Positions 1 to 9,751 of a stretch of DNA of 64,000 nucleotides are shown here, one piece after another (the first letter of the stretch is position 1; each line of letters starts with the position of its first letter). The stretch lies in NCBI GenBank assembly GCA_902598735.1, contig CACKCM010000005.1:23749-87748 (forward strand), read 5' to 3'. A program made the position numbers and the translations under genes. The notes beneath the pieces were generated by a model. The model had not been told where the DNA came from, made no database searches, and saw only the letters and a program-made list of their open reading frames with translations. Origin of the DNA: an uncultured Pelagibacteraceae bacterium. GTDB taxonomy: Bacteria > Pseudomonadota > Alphaproteobacteria > Pelagibacterales > Pelagibacteraceae.

Positions 1-1159
1 TAATGACCTCTTTATCCATATCAACGATTGTTAGGTCTGCATCAAAACCTTCTTTAATAAAGCCTTTATTTTTAATGCCAAAAATTCTACATGGATTTTC
101 ACACATTAAATTTATTAGTTGGGTTAGAGTAAGTTTTCCACTATTTACGTGATCGATCATAACTGGAAATATTGTTTGAACGCCAGGCATACCAGAGGGA
201 GTTTCTGGGTATACTTTATCCTTATTTATCTTTAAATGTGGGGCATGGTCTGATCCAAGAACATCAACAATATTATTTTTTATTGCTACCCATAACCGAT
301 CGTAATGTTCTTTTGATCTTAACGGTGGATTCATTTGAGCATATGTTCCTAATTTATCGTAACATTCAGGTGCATATAAAGTTAAATGTTGAGGAGTAGT
401 TTCAAAAGTTACATTTTTTTTATGCATCGCCAAAAAATCTACCTCTTCTTTCGTAGTTACATGCAACACATGAATTTTCTTATTATATCTCTCTGCAATT
501 TTAACTACTCTTCGTGTCGAAGACATAGCGCATTCTACATTTCTCCATTCTGGATGTGAGTGAACATCGCCTTTCTTTATAAATTTTTTTCTTAATTTAA
601 TTATATCTTCATCTTCAGAATGAATTGAAACTATTCTATCGCTACTGGAAATTACTTTTTCAATATCAGATTCTTTATCAACTAATAAATTTCCAGTAGA
701 AGAGCCCGCAAAAAGTTTTACGCCACAACATCCCTCAACATTTTTTAATTTAGCTAGTTGATCAGTATTATTAGGGGTAGCTCCAAAATAAAAAGCATAA
801 TTGCTATGCATCCTATTTTTAGCTGCTTGTAATTTTTTTTCAAACTCAATCAAATTTGCTGTAGGTGGATTTGTATTAGGCATTTCAAATAAAGACGTAA
901 CTCCACCAAGCACTGCTGCTTTACTGCCGCTTTCTAGGTCTTCTGCATCAGTTGAACCTGGTTCTCTAAAATGTACTTGTGTATCAATAATACCTGGTAA
1001 AACCACTTTATCTGTAGCATCGTAAACTTTAGAACTATTAAGTTCTATATTACCTATTTTTTTTATTTTATTTCCAGATAAAGCTATATCTGTCTTTGTT
1101 AATTTTCCATTAATATAACAAGAGCCGTTTTTAATGATAAGACTATAATTGTCAGACAT
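1..1159 (-). CDS. pyrC: Dihydroorotase (3' end cut by window edge)
   Basis: Dihydroorotase catalyses the reversible cyclisation of carbamoyl aspartate to dihydroorotate, the third step of de novo pyrimidine synthesis, in the cytosol. I translated this by hand because it runs off the window: ATG at 1159 down, 386 codons open to base 1. The amidohydrolase metal motif DTQVHFREPG lies near the N-terminus, LHVTT in the middle and GSDHAPH towards the end, in the order expected of class I (bacterial long-form) dihydroorotases. About 50-60 C-terminal residues are missing compared with the usual ~440. It diverges from ygfZ, with 36 bases between the two starts, so the two promoters must share that gap. 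Confidence 0.92.
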   Translation of the reverse strand, partial: MSDNYSLIIKNGSCYINGKLTKTDIALSGNKIKKIGNIELNSSKVYDATDKVVLPGIIDTQVHFREPGSTDAEDLESGSKAAVLGGVTSLFEMPNTNPPTANLIEFEKKLQAAKNRMHSNYAFYFGATPNNTDQLAKLKNVEGCCGVKLFAGSSTGNLLVDKESDIEKVISSSDRIVSIHSEDEDIIKLRKKFIKKGDVHSHPEWRNVECAMSSTRRVVKIAERYNKKIHVLHVTTKEEVDFLAMHKKNVTFETTPQHLTLYAPECYDKLGTYAQMNPPLRSKEHYDRLWVAIKNNIVDVLGSDHAPHLKINKDKVYPETPSGMPGVQTIFPVMIDHVNSGKLTLTQLINLMCENPCRIFGIKNKGFIKEGFDADLTIVDMDKEVI

Positions 1160-1195
1160 ATTTTAAATTTATATTATAATGTATAAGTAACAATT

Positions 1196-2068
1196 ATGAA
1201 AAAAGATCAAGTAGTTATTTTAGAGAAAAGAGGTGCTGTCTTAATAAGTGGTAATGATGCTGATTATTTTCTCCAAAATATAGTTACAAATGATATCAAA
1301 AAAGTATCAAACGAAAATTCTATATTTGCAGCTTTATTAACGCCTCAAGGAAAATATTTAAATGATTTTTTTATAGTAAAAAATGATAAAGGGTATTTGT
1401 TGGATTGTAACGAAAATTCTACTGAAGAACTCATAAAAAATTTATCTAAGTACAAATTAAGATCTAATGTTAAAATTGAGGATCTTTCCTCAGAATTTGT
1501 AATTGGAGTTATAAACAATGAAAAATTTGTAGATTTGCAAAAAGAAATTAAGTCAGATTTTAATACTATTTATTATAGAGACACTCCTATTTTCTCTGAT
1601 CCGAGAAATAAAAAATTAGGAGCAAGAATATTTTCAAATTTAGAGAAACTTTATTTAACAATAAAAAAATTAAACCTCAAAATTATAGATAGTTCAGAAT
1701 ACTATTCTCTTGCTCATGAATTGGGTGTACCTGAAAAAGGTCAGGTAAATTTAAAAGATCAATTATTTGGTTTAGAAGCAAATTTTGAAAAACTTCAAGC
1801 AATTGATTTTAAAAAAGGATGTTTTATAGGACAAGAAAATACTGCAAGAATGAAATTAAAAAATAAGTTAAGAAGAAGATTGCTGCCTATATCATCAAAT
1901 GAAAAATTGAAAATAGGTGATGAGGTTGTTTATAATGATATTAAAATAGGAAAAATACTTATAGATCAACCTTATCCTTTCGGATTAATTAAGATAGTCG
2001 AACCTGATCTTGAAGAGTTTAAAAACAAGAAATTGCTTGCGAATAATAAAGAATGTAAAATTTTATAA
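1196..2068 (+). CDS. ygfZ: Folate-binding Fe-S/tRNA modification protein YgfZ
   Basis: YgfZ/CAF17 family: a folate-binding GcvT-like protein that helps assemble or repair Fe-S clusters, needed for enzymes such as MiaB. The diagnostic family motif K-G-C-x-x-G-Q-E is at residues 207-214 (KGCFIGQE), with the essential Cys209. The 290 residues fit the family. The GcvT-like fold is suggested by the N-terminal part, but the protein is too divergent and too short to be aminomethyltransferase. ATG start, divergent from dihydroorotase as in other alphaproteobacteria. Its stop overlaps the end of a small opposite-strand ORF at 2063-2182. Confidence 0.88.
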   Translation: MKKDQVVILEKRGAVLISGNDADYFLQNIVTNDIKKVSNENSIFAALLTPQGKYLNDFFIVKNDKGYLLDCNENSTEELIKNLSKYKLRSNVKIEDLSSEFVIGVINNEKFVDLQKEIKSDFNTIYYRDTPIFSDPRNKKLGARIFSNLEKLYLTIKKLNLKIIDSSEYYSLAHELGVPEKGQVNLKDQLFGLEANFEKLQAIDFKKGCFIGQENTARMKLKNKLRRRLLPISSNEKLKIGDEVVYNDIKIGKILIDQPYPFGLIKIVEPDLEEFKNKKLLANNKECKIL

Positions 2069-2182
2069 AACGTTTAGTAGTCTAGATAATGAAGCTAGAA
2101 TTCCATATCCGCTCAATTCAATAAAAGCTATAACTAAAATTATAAGAACAATTCTTTTATGTTTTCTCAAATATTCGATCAT
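2063..2182 (-). CDS. Possible 39-residue single-span membrane peptide
   Basis: A short ATG-to-TAA frame between ygfZ and tRNA-Leu. The peptide starts MIEYLRKHKR, giving a positive N-terminus, and continues with about 13 hydrophobic residues (IVLIILVIAFIEL), then a short tail ending NVL. A Shine-Dalgarno-like GGTGA sits five bases before the ATG, between the start and the CCA end of tRNA-Leu. The last bases overlap the ygfZ stop tail to tail. The only coding signs are the hydrophobic segment and the ribosome site. It would be read from the tRNA-Leu transcript, since it lies directly downstream on the same strand. No family recognised; it may be a chance frame. Confidence 0.4.
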   Translation of the reverse strand: MIEYLRKHKRIVLIILVIAFIELSGYGILASLSRLLNVL

Positions 2183-2194
2183 AATTCACCCATT

Positions 2195-2278
2195 TGGTGC
2201 GGTCGGAGAGACTCGAACTCTCACGGGAAACCCACACGCCCCTCAAGCGTGCCTGTCTACCAATTTCAGCACGACCGC
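2195..2278 (-). tRNA. tRNA-Leu (anticodon GAG)
   Basis: Read on the minus strand, the acceptor stem GCGGTCG pairs with CGACCGC, followed by a discriminator A and an encoded CCA. The anticodon stem CACGC/GCGTG encloses the loop TTGAGGG, giving GAG (reads CUC and CUU). A short variable arm typical of class II leucine tRNAs and a TTCGAGT T-loop are present. Length 84 with CCA. Confidence 0.95.
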
Positions 2279-2339
2279 TTTAATAATGCGACAATAAATG
2301 AATGACAATATTAGTTCAAGTTGATAGATTAGAATAAGT

Positions 2340-3329
2340 ATGTCTGCACAAGAACAGTTTAATAGAAGCTCTTCTGAGATTTATAAAAAGATCTCAAAAC
2401 ACGTTCCTGAAATAGAGTGGAAAGTGCATGCGCCTCTAATAGAGAAAATTAATAAATTAAAAAAAGAAAAGAACGCTGTAATTCTTGCGCATAATTATCA
2501 AACTCCGGAAATATACCATGGAGTTTCTGACATTGCAGCTGACTCATTAGCTCTTGCAGTTGAAGCTGCAAAGACTTCTGCTGATATAATAGTTCTTTGT
2601 GGAGTTCATTTTATGGCTGAGACAGCAAAATTAATGAGTCCAGATAAAAAGGTTCTGATTCCTGACATAGATGCAGGATGTTCACTTGCTGCTTCATTAA
2701 CTGGCGAAGATGTAAGATTATTAAAAAAACAATATCCAGGTGTTCCAGTAGTATCTTACGTAAATACTTCAGCTGATGTGAAGGCTGTAACTGATGTATG
2801 TTGTACTTCTGCTAACGCAGTTAAAGTAGTAGAGTCATTAAAAACTGATAAAGTAATATTCTTACCTGACCAACATTTAGCAAATTATGTCGCTAAGCAA
2901 ACTAAAGTAAAAATAATTTCTTGGAAAGGTTCTTGTATCGTGCACGAACAGTTTTCACCAAAAGAAATTCAAGACATTAGAGAAGCAAATCCTGGAATTA
3001 AAGTTATCGGTCATCCCGAATGCCCTAGTGATGTTTTAGATGCGTGTGATTTTGCTGGATCTACTGGTGGCATGATTGATTATGTAAAAAAAAATCAACC
3101 AAAAAAAGTAATGTTGGTGACTGAGTGTTCAATGAGCGACAATGTACAAGCAGATAATCCTAATGTTGAATTTATTAAGCCCTGCAATCTTTGTCCTTAT
3201 ATGAAAAAAATTACACTAAAAAAAATTCTTGATTGTTTAGAAAATGAAAAGAATGAAATTTTCATCGAGGAAAAAATGGCTAAAGCAGCTAGAAAATCTG
3301 TACAAAGAATGACCGAAATTGGTCGTTAG
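2340..3329 (+). CDS. nadA: Quinolinate synthase NadA
   Basis: Condenses iminoaspartate with dihydroxyacetone phosphate to quinolinate in de novo NAD synthesis; a cytosolic [4Fe-4S] enzyme. The three cluster-cysteine regions are all present: LCGVHFMAET (Cys87), WKGSCIVHE (Cys199) and CNLCPYM (Cys282/285). AHNYQ at 50-54 and the GHPECP region at 224-229 are also family hallmarks. At 329 residues it has normal length. It is followed by nadC four bases downstream, the usual NAD operon order. No nadB is seen in this window. Confidence 0.95.
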   Translation: MSAQEQFNRSSSEIYKKISKHVPEIEWKVHAPLIEKINKLKKEKNAVILAHNYQTPEIYHGVSDIAADSLALAVEAAKTSADIIVLCGVHFMAETAKLMSPDKKVLIPDIDAGCSLAASLTGEDVRLLKKQYPGVPVVSYVNTSADVKAVTDVCCTSANAVKVVESLKTDKVIFLPDQHLANYVAKQTKVKIISWKGSCIVHEQFSPKEIQDIREANPGIKVIGHPECPSDVLDACDFAGSTGGMIDYVKKNQPKKVMLVTECSMSDNVQADNPNVEFIKPCNLCPYMKKITLKKILDCLENEKNEIFIEEKMAKAARKSVQRMTEIGR

Positions 3330-3333
3330 ATCG

Positions 3334-4163
3334 GTGCAAAAATTAAATAAATCTTATATTAAATCTGTAGTTAAAAAAGCTCTAAGGGAAGACTTGAGGC
3401 CTAGAGGCGACATAACTACTAAACTTGTAATTTCAAAAAATAAAATAATTAAAGCTGAAATCATTGCTAAACAAGATGGAGTAATTGCTGGATTAGATTT
3501 CTGCAAAGCAGCATTTAAGTTAATTGGAAGAGAAACAGTCTTTATCAAAAAAACCTCTGATGGAAAAAAAATTAAAAAAATAAGGTAGTAGCTGAAATAA
3601 AAGCTAAGACAAAAACAATCTTAATAGCTGAAAGAACCGCTTTAAATTTTCTAAATCATGCCTCAGGTGTTGCAACAATAACTAATCAATTCGTAAAAAA
3701 AATTAGTAAAAGAACTAAGATATGTTGTACCAGAAAAACAACACCAAATTTAAGAGCACTTGAAAAATATGCAGTCAAAAAAGGCGGGGGTTATAATCAT
3801 AGATATAATTTAAGTGATGAAATTCTTATTAAAGATAATCATATTAGTGCATCTTATAGTCTTAGAGGCTTGATTGAGAAAGCTATAAAAACAAAAAAAA
3901 ATGTTACTGTTGAAATAGAAAACATCAACCAACTCAAAGAGGTTATGGGTTTAAAATTTAAAAGAATACTTTTTGATAATATGAACTCTTCACAATTAAA
4001 AAAATGCTTAAAACTTTGTAAAAATAAATATCAAACAGAGTACTCTGGTAATGCTTCTTTAAAAAATATCAAACAAATATCAAAAACAGGAATAAATAGA
4101 ATTTCAGTAGGTGCTATTACTCATAGCGCTAAATCTTTTGATACAACTTTATTGCTTAGATAA
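3334..4163 (+). pseudogene. nadC: NadC, quinolinate phosphoribosyltransferase, split by a -1 frameshift at an A7 run
   Basis: NadC converts quinolinate and PRPP to nicotinate mononucleotide. The N-terminal part is in one frame from GTG 3334 (an upstream TTG at 3319 overlapping nadA is possible) and contains REDLRPRGDITTKLV. That frame ends at a TAG at 3586-3588. The rest is in the next frame and holds the catalytic barrel motifs AERTALNFLNHASGV, CTRKTTP, KGGGYNHR and IKDNHI, ending at 4163. The only compatible switch zone is 3573-3588, which contains seven A residues at 3574-3580. One extra A would join the frames (KKIKKNKVVAEIKAK) and give about 276 residues, a normal length. Everything else is intact, so this may be a sequencing or assembly error, slippage-rescued expression, or a very recent mutation. 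The 3' end overlaps ppdK by 15 bases. Confidence 0.85.
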
Positions 4164-6812
4164 CTCTGCTTGAGCAGCAGCTAATCTTGCCACTGGAACT
4201 CTGAATGGAGAGCAGGAAACATAGTTTAGTCCTGTTCTAGAGCAAAATTCAATACTTTTCGGATCTCCGCCATGCTCACCGCAAATACCTAATTTAATAT
4301 TTTTATTTGTTTTTCTGCCTCTTGATGAAGCAATTTCTACAAGCTCGCCTACTCCGTTTTGATCAATACTTACAAATGGATCTACATCAAAAATTTTATT
4401 ATCAATATAATCGTTTAAAAATTTTCCTGAGTCATCTCGACTTATTCCAAAAGTTGTTTGAGTTAAATCATTAGTTCCAAAGCTAAAAAAGTCAGCATGT
4501 TTGGAAATAGATTTTGCTTGTAGAGCGGCACGTGGTAATTCAATCATAGTACCTACCATATACTCAAGTTTTAATTTATTTTCTTTTTCTATTTCTTTAG
4601 CAATTTTATTCACTAAAGCTCTTAAAATTTTTAGTTCAGACTCAGTTGAAACCAACGGTATCATTATTTCTACGAAAGATGCTTTCACTTTTTGTTTTTT
4701 TAATTCAATTATTGCTTCAAATATTGCTCTACATTGCATCTCATAAATCTCTGGAAAAGAAATACCTAATCTACATCCTCTATGCCCAAGCATAGGATTT
4801 TCTTCATGAAGTTCTGCTATTCTATCTTTAACCTCTTTAGCTGATAAATTTAGAGATCTAGCTACATCTTCTATATCTTTTTCAGATTTTGGTAAAAACT
4901 CATGAAGTGGTGGATCTAATAATCTTACAGTAACTGGTAAGCCTGACATAATTTTAAATATTTTTTTAAAATCCTCTTTTTGATGTGGTAGAAGTTTATC
5001 TAGTGCGCTATTTCTATCCTCCATTGATTTAGACAAAATCATTTGTCTAACAGATAGAATTCTTTCTTCATCAAAAAACATATGTTCAGTTCTGCACAAA
5101 CCAATTCCTTCAGCGCCAAACTCTCTTGCTGTTTTGCTATCTGCTTCCGTTTCAGCGTTTGTTCTTACTTTTAATTTCCTGAATTCATCAGCCCATTTCA
5201 TTATTGTAGAGAAGTATCCAGAAATTTCTGGTTTAACAGTAGGAACTAACCCTTTCATTATTTTTCCACTACCACCATCAATAGTAATAATATCTCCTTC
5301 TTTAATTATTACCTCCCCAGCTTTGAATTGTTTTAATTCATAATCGATTGTAATTTCACTAGAGCCTGAAACACAAGGTCTTCCCATTCCTCTAGCCACA
5401 ACAGCAGCATGACTTGTCATTCCTCCTCTAGCAGTAAGTATCCCTTTTGCAGCATGCATTCCATGGATATCTTCTGGTGAAGTTTCTAATCTAACTAAAA
5501 TAGTATTTTGCAACATCCCATTTAATTTTTCTGCATCGTCGGCTGTAAAAACAACTTTACCACTTGCGGCTCCTGGTGATGCAGGTAAACCTCTAGCAAT
5601 TACTTCTTTCTTTACTTTATCATCTAAAGTTGGATGTAATAAAGTGTCTAATGTATTTGGGTCTATTCTTTTAATTGCTTCTTTTTTTGAAATTAATTTT
5701 TCTTTGACCATGTCTACTGCAATTTTAATTGCAGCTTTCGCTGTTCTTTTTCCTGATCTTGTTTGAAGCATCCAAAGTTTATTATTTTCAACTGTAAACT
5801 CTATATCTTGCATATCTTTATAATGGTTCTCTAACTTAAGAAATACCTTTGCTAACTCTTTATAAGCTTTTGGCATAGCCTCTTCCATTGAAGGTTTATT
5901 TGAACCAGAGTCTTGTTTTGCTTTTTTTGTAATATATTGAGGTGTTCTCGTACCCGCTACAACATCTTCGCCTTGTGCGTTAATTAAAAATTCACCAAAG
6001 AATGAGTTTTCACCTGTTGATGGATTTCTAGTAAATGCAACACCTGTTGAACAATTATTCCCCATATTTCCAAAAACCATCGCTTGAACATTTACAGCTG
6101 TTCCCCAATGATCTGGTATTTGGTTTAATTTTCTATAAGTCTTTGCTCTTTGACTATCCCAAGACAAAAATACTGCATTTATTGCTCCAAGTAATTGTTC
6201 TGTGACATCTTGAGGAAAATTAATTTTTTTTTCCTTTTTTACTAGTTCTTTAAAATTTAGAATTAAACCATCCCAATCACTCTCGTCTAAATCTGTATCT
6301 AGCAGTACTCCTTTAGTTAACTTATAATTATCAATCAATTCCTCAAATAAATGCCCTTCTACACCCAAAACTACATTGCTATACATTTGTATAAATCTTC
6401 TATAACTATCTTTAGCAAACCTTCCATTTAAAGTTTTTTTTTTAAGTGACTCTACTGTTTTGTCATTAAGGCCAAGATTAAGGATAGTGTCCATCATACC
6501 AGGCATAGAAATTCTTGCTCCAGATCTTATTGATACTAAAAGAGGATTTTTAAGATCACCAAATTTCTTTTTTGTTTTCTTTTCAATATCTCTAAGTTTT
6601 TTTTCAATACTTTGGATTACTTTTTTAGGTAATTTTTTCTCATTTTTGTAAAAAAGATCACATACATCTGTAGTAATAGTAAATCCAGGAGGAACAGGTA
6701 AACCTAATCTACCCATTTCACCAAGATTTGCCCCCTTTCCACCTAAGAGATTTTTTTTATTCTTTAATTTTTTTGCAGATTTATCATCAAAACTAAAAAC
6801 TAATTTTGCCAT
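4149..6812 (-). CDS. ppdK: Pyruvate, phosphate dikinase
   Basis: Interconverts pyruvate + ATP + Pi with PEP + AMP + PPi, giving a reversible PEP/pyruvate step in central carbon metabolism. The N-terminal ATP-grasp domain starts with NLLGGKGANLGEM (residues 21-33). The swivelling phosphohistidine domain has GGMTSHAAVVARGMGRPCVSG-type sequence with the catalytic His468. The C-terminal PEP-binding barrel has GLCRTEHMFF and the catalytic cysteine in LGICGEHGGDP. 887 residues is standard length. Its ATG overlaps the glyS stop by one base (TAATG), so it is translated from the sppA-glyQ-glyS transcript. Its end overlaps nadC convergently. Confidence 0.96.
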   Translation of the reverse strand: MAKLVFSFDDKSAKKLKNKKNLLGGKGANLGEMGRLGLPVPPGFTITTDVCDLFYKNEKKLPKKVIQSIEKKLRDIEKKTKKKFGDLKNPLLVSIRSGARISMPGMMDTILNLGLNDKTVESLKKKTLNGRFAKDSYRRFIQMYSNVVLGVEGHLFEELIDNYKLTKGVLLDTDLDESDWDGLILNFKELVKKEKKINFPQDVTEQLLGAINAVFLSWDSQRAKTYRKLNQIPDHWGTAVNVQAMVFGNMGNNCSTGVAFTRNPSTGENSFFGEFLINAQGEDVVAGTRTPQYITKKAKQDSGSNKPSMEEAMPKAYKELAKVFLKLENHYKDMQDIEFTVENNKLWMLQTRSGKRTAKAAIKIAVDMVKEKLISKKEAIKRIDPNTLDTLLHPTLDDKVKKEVIARGLPASPGAASGKVVFTADDAEKLNGMLQNTILVRLETSPEDIHGMHAAKGILTARGGMTSHAAVVARGMGRPCVSGSSEITIDYELKQFKAGEVIIKEGDIITIDGGSGKIMKGLVPTVKPEISGYFSTIMKWADEFRKLKVRTNAETEADSKTAREFGAEGIGLCRTEHMFFDEERILSVRQMILSKSMEDRNSALDKLLPHQKEDFKKIFKIMSGLPVTVRLLDPPLHEFLPKSEKDIEDVARSLNLSAKEVKDRIAELHEENPMLGHRGCRLGISFPEIYEMQCRAIFEAIIELKKQKVKASFVEIMIPLVSTESELKILRALVNKIAKEIEKENKLKLEYMVGTMIELPRAALQAKSISKHADFFSFGTNDLTQTTFGISRDDSGKFLNDYIDNKIFDVDPFVSIDQNGVGELVEIASSRGRKTNKNIKLGICGEHGGDPKSIEFCSRTGLNYVSCSPFRVPVARLAAAQAELSKQ

Positions 6813-8866
6813 TACAGACCCTCTAATTTAGAAAAATCAATAAAATTGTCAAAAGTGTTACAAAACATTTTAAGCAACTCTAATCGATTATTTTTAATAT
6901 CCTGATTTTCGTCATTTACAACTACATTGTCAAAAAAATTATCTGTAGTTTCTTTGGTGTCAGAAAGCTTTATTAACAAGCTCTCGTAGTCTTTTTTCTC
7001 ATCTTTTACTGTAAAAGCCTTTCGAATTTCATTTATTTTATTATGAAGTGCTTTTTCTTCATCTTTTCTAAATAATACAGCATCGGGCCTTCCTGTGACT
7101 TTCTTTTCGGTTTTATCTAGAATATTTGAAGCTCTTTTATACGAATTAATTGCATTCAAACCAATGCCTTTATTTTTATATTTATTCATTAAAATTGTTT
7201 TTGAATAAAGAGCTAAGAAATTATCTCCTGTGTGAGAGCTTATAGATGCTTCAATAATATCAGTTTTAATATTTTTGAGCTTAAAAATATTTCGCATTCT
7301 TTCTGTTATAAATTCTAGTACCTGCTGTTCTGTTTTTTCATTTCTCATTTCAACGCCTTGATCTTGATAAAGCCTAATAGCATAGCTAATCAAATCTCTT
7401 AACTTAAATGATAATTTATTTTCAATGATTATTCTAAGCAATCCTATTGCAGCTCTTCTTAAAGCAAATGGATCTTTTGAACTTGTAGGTTTTTCATCGA
7501 TTACAAAAAAGCCAACTAAAGTATCTATTTTATCTACAATTGAAATAGAATAGCTAAATGGTTTTTTTGGCAAAGCTGATGTTAGACCTGTAGGTAAATA
7601 ATGGTCACTTACAGAATTAGCAACGTCTTCCTCGAACCCTTGTGCCAACGCAAAATATTTCCCCATAACACCTTGAAGCTCTGGATACTCTCCGACTAAG
7701 TCAGAACATAAATCAGATTTGGATATTGAGGCTGCAATTTGAACTTTTTCTTTATTAATATTTAAATCGTCTGACAGTAAACCAGCCAACTCCCTTAGTC
7801 TTTGTGTTTTGTCGTAAACGGTTCCTAGTTTTTCATAAAAGGTGATTGATTTAAGATAAGCAATTTGTTTTATTAAATTTTTAGATCTATCCTTATTCCA
7901 AAAAAATTTGGCATCTGCCAATCTAGCCTCTACAACTCTTTTATTTCCTTGGGTTATGAATTTTTTTTCATCTTTTTTATTAGCCACAACAAAAAAATTA
8001 TTTGTTAGTCGATCTCTACTATCAAAAATTGGAAAGTATCTTTGATGTTTTTCTAAGGTAGAAATAATAATTTCTTTAGGTATTTCTAGATAATCTTTGC
8101 TAAAACTTATGTGGAGTAAATTTGGATCTTCAACAATGTTAACAACTTCTTCTAAAAGTCTAAGATTTAAATTCTCTTTATATTGTTTAAGTTTACATAA
8201 TGAGGTGATTTTTTTAAGAATAATTTCTTCTCGTTCTTTATGATTAACAACAATTTTGTGGCTTTTTAAAAAATTAAAATATTCTCTAGAATCTTTTATT
8301 TTTTTTGTTTTGGTAACTAAATCTTGCTCAATAATAATTTCATCTGTTGTTTCAAGATGATTAAATTTAAATGGTAGTTTTTTGTTATTAAACCTTGCAA
8401 ATATTGATCTTAAAGGTCTCCCCCACATCAAATTATACTCTGACCATTTCATTGATTTTTTCCAACTAATTAAACCTATTGTCTTTGGAATAATTTTTTT
8501 TAATAAATCTTCAACTAAAATTGATTTAGACTGTGTTTTAATGAAATAAAATTTCCCCTTTTCAGTGTTTTTTTCAATTAAATCTCTTTCTGATATATTT
8601 TTTGCTTTAATGAAACCTTGAATCACTTGTTTTGGAGAACTTACTTTGGGTCCTTTAATTTCTTTTTGACCTGTTTTAATTTGTTCAGCAAGATTATTTA
8701 TAATTAATGTTAATCTAGTTGGTGAAGAATAAACTGACAATTCTTTGAATTTTATATTATTTTCTTTAAATGAGCTCTCAATAAATTGTTTTACTTGAGA
8801 TCTTGCCTCTATTTGTAATTGAGGTGGAATTTCCTCACTGTAAAGTTCCAATAGAAGTTCTGCCAT
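6812..8866 (-). CDS. glyS: Glycine--tRNA ligase beta subunit
   Basis: Beta subunit of the bacterial alpha2beta2 glycyl-tRNA synthetase, responsible for tRNA recognition. The N-terminus LLLELYSEEIPPQLQ and the internal motifs EDPNLLHISF, HQRYFP and VVEARLADAKFF are typical of GlyS. So is the HD-like region SKSDLCSDLVGEYPELQGVMG, followed by DPFALRRAAIGLLRI. Length 684, close to the family (~690). It follows glyQ by three bases and overlaps ppdK by one. Confidence 0.96.
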   Translation of the reverse strand: MAELLLELYSEEIPPQLQIEARSQVKQFIESSFKENNIKFKELSVYSSPTRLTLIINNLAEQIKTGQKEIKGPKVSSPKQVIQGFIKAKNISERDLIEKNTEKGKFYFIKTQSKSILVEDLLKKIIPKTIGLISWKKSMKWSEYNLMWGRPLRSIFARFNNKKLPFKFNHLETTDEIIIEQDLVTKTKKIKDSREYFNFLKSHKIVVNHKEREEIILKKITSLCKLKQYKENLNLRLLEEVVNIVEDPNLLHISFSKDYLEIPKEIIISTLEKHQRYFPIFDSRDRLTNNFFVVANKKDEKKFITQGNKRVVEARLADAKFFWNKDRSKNLIKQIAYLKSITFYEKLGTVYDKTQRLRELAGLLSDDLNINKEKVQIAASISKSDLCSDLVGEYPELQGVMGKYFALAQGFEEDVANSVSDHYLPTGLTSALPKKPFSYSISIVDKIDTLVGFFVIDEKPTSSKDPFALRRAAIGLLRIIIENKLSFKLRDLISYAIRLYQDQGVEMRNEKTEQQVLEFITERMRNIFKLKNIKTDIIEASISSHTGDNFLALYSKTILMNKYKNKGIGLNAINSYKRASNILDKTEKKVTGRPDAVLFRKDEEKALHNKINEIRKAFTVKDEKKDYESLLIKLSDTKETTDNFFDNVVVNDENQDIKNNRLELLKMFCNTFDNFIDFSKLEGL

Positions 8867-8869
8867 AAT

Positions 8870-9751
8870 CTAACTTTGTGTACTTAACCATAGTGCTCCA
8901 CAACCTTTTGCAAGCTCTCTAATTCTAGTAATGTAACCAGTTCTCTCTGCAACTCCTATGACACCGCGTGCATCTAGTAAATTAAAAATATGACTTGCTT
9001 TTAAACATTGATCATATGCAGGTAATGACAGTTTTTTTTCTAGTAAAGATTTGCATTCATTTTCTGTATTTTCAAAATTTTGAAGCAATTTATCTGTATT
9101 TGCAAATTCAAAGTTATAAGCGGAAAATTCTTTTTCTGCTTGAAAAAAAACTTCTTTATATTTTATGCCCTCATTATTCCAATCAAGATCAAAAACATTG
9201 TTTTTTCCTTGCACAAACATACAAAGTCTCTCTAATCCATAAGTTATTTCTACAGGCACAGGCTTACATTCTATACCAGTCATTTGTTGAAAATAAGTAA
9301 ATTGAGTTATTTCCATTCCATCACACCATACCTCCCAACCTAAACCTGCTGCTCCTAAAGTTGGACTTTCCCAATCATCTTCAACAAAACGTATGTCGTG
9401 ATTTTTTACATCTATACCAATTGCTGCCAAGCTTTTTAAATAAAGTTGCTTAATATTTTTTGGAGAAGGTTTTATTATGACTTGATATTGATAATAATGT
9501 TGTAATCGATTTGGATTCTCACCATACCTTCCATCTGTTGGTCGTCTTGAGGGTTGAACGTATGCGGCTTTCCAGGATTTAGGTCCTAACGATCTTAAAG
9601 TAGTCGCGGGGTGAAATGTTCCGGCGCCGACCTCTAGGTCATAGGGTTGTAAAATTACACATCCGTTTTTTCCCCAGAACTTTTGCAAATTCATTATAAT
9701 GTCTTGAAAGGAGGTATTTAATTTTTTTTCAGCTTTTTTTTTTGCAGGCAT
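8870..9751 (-). CDS. glyQ: Glycine--tRNA ligase alpha subunit
   Basis: Catalytic alpha subunit of the tetrameric glycyl-tRNA synthetase. It is recognised from [17 protein letters not shown] (residues 22-38), [29 protein letters not shown] and the [21 protein letters not shown] region. Length 293 fits the family; a short lysine-rich N-terminal tail precedes the conserved start. It abuts the sppA stop (9752) with no spacer and lies three bases before glyS, so the three are one transcription unit. Confidence 0.97.
   Translation of the reverse strand: MPAKKKAEKKLNTSFQDIIMNLQKFWGKNGCVILQPYDLEVGAGTFHPATTLRSLGPKSWKAAYVQPSRRPTDGRYGENPNRLQHYYQYQVIIKPSPKNIKQLYLKSLAAIGIDVKNHDIRFVEDDWESPTLGAAGLGWEVWCDGMEITQFTYFQQMTGIECKPVPVEITYGLERLCMFVQGKNNVFDLDWNNEGIKYKEVFFQAEKEFSAYNFEFANTDKLLQNFENTENECKSLLEKKLSLPAYDQCLKASHIFNLLDARGVIGVAERTGYITRIRELAKGCGALWLSTQS

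Noticed and set aside
2010..2297. 95-codon plus-strand frame
   Set aside because: It overlaps the end of ygfZ and runs through the whole tRNA-Leu gene in antisense; no recognisable protein.
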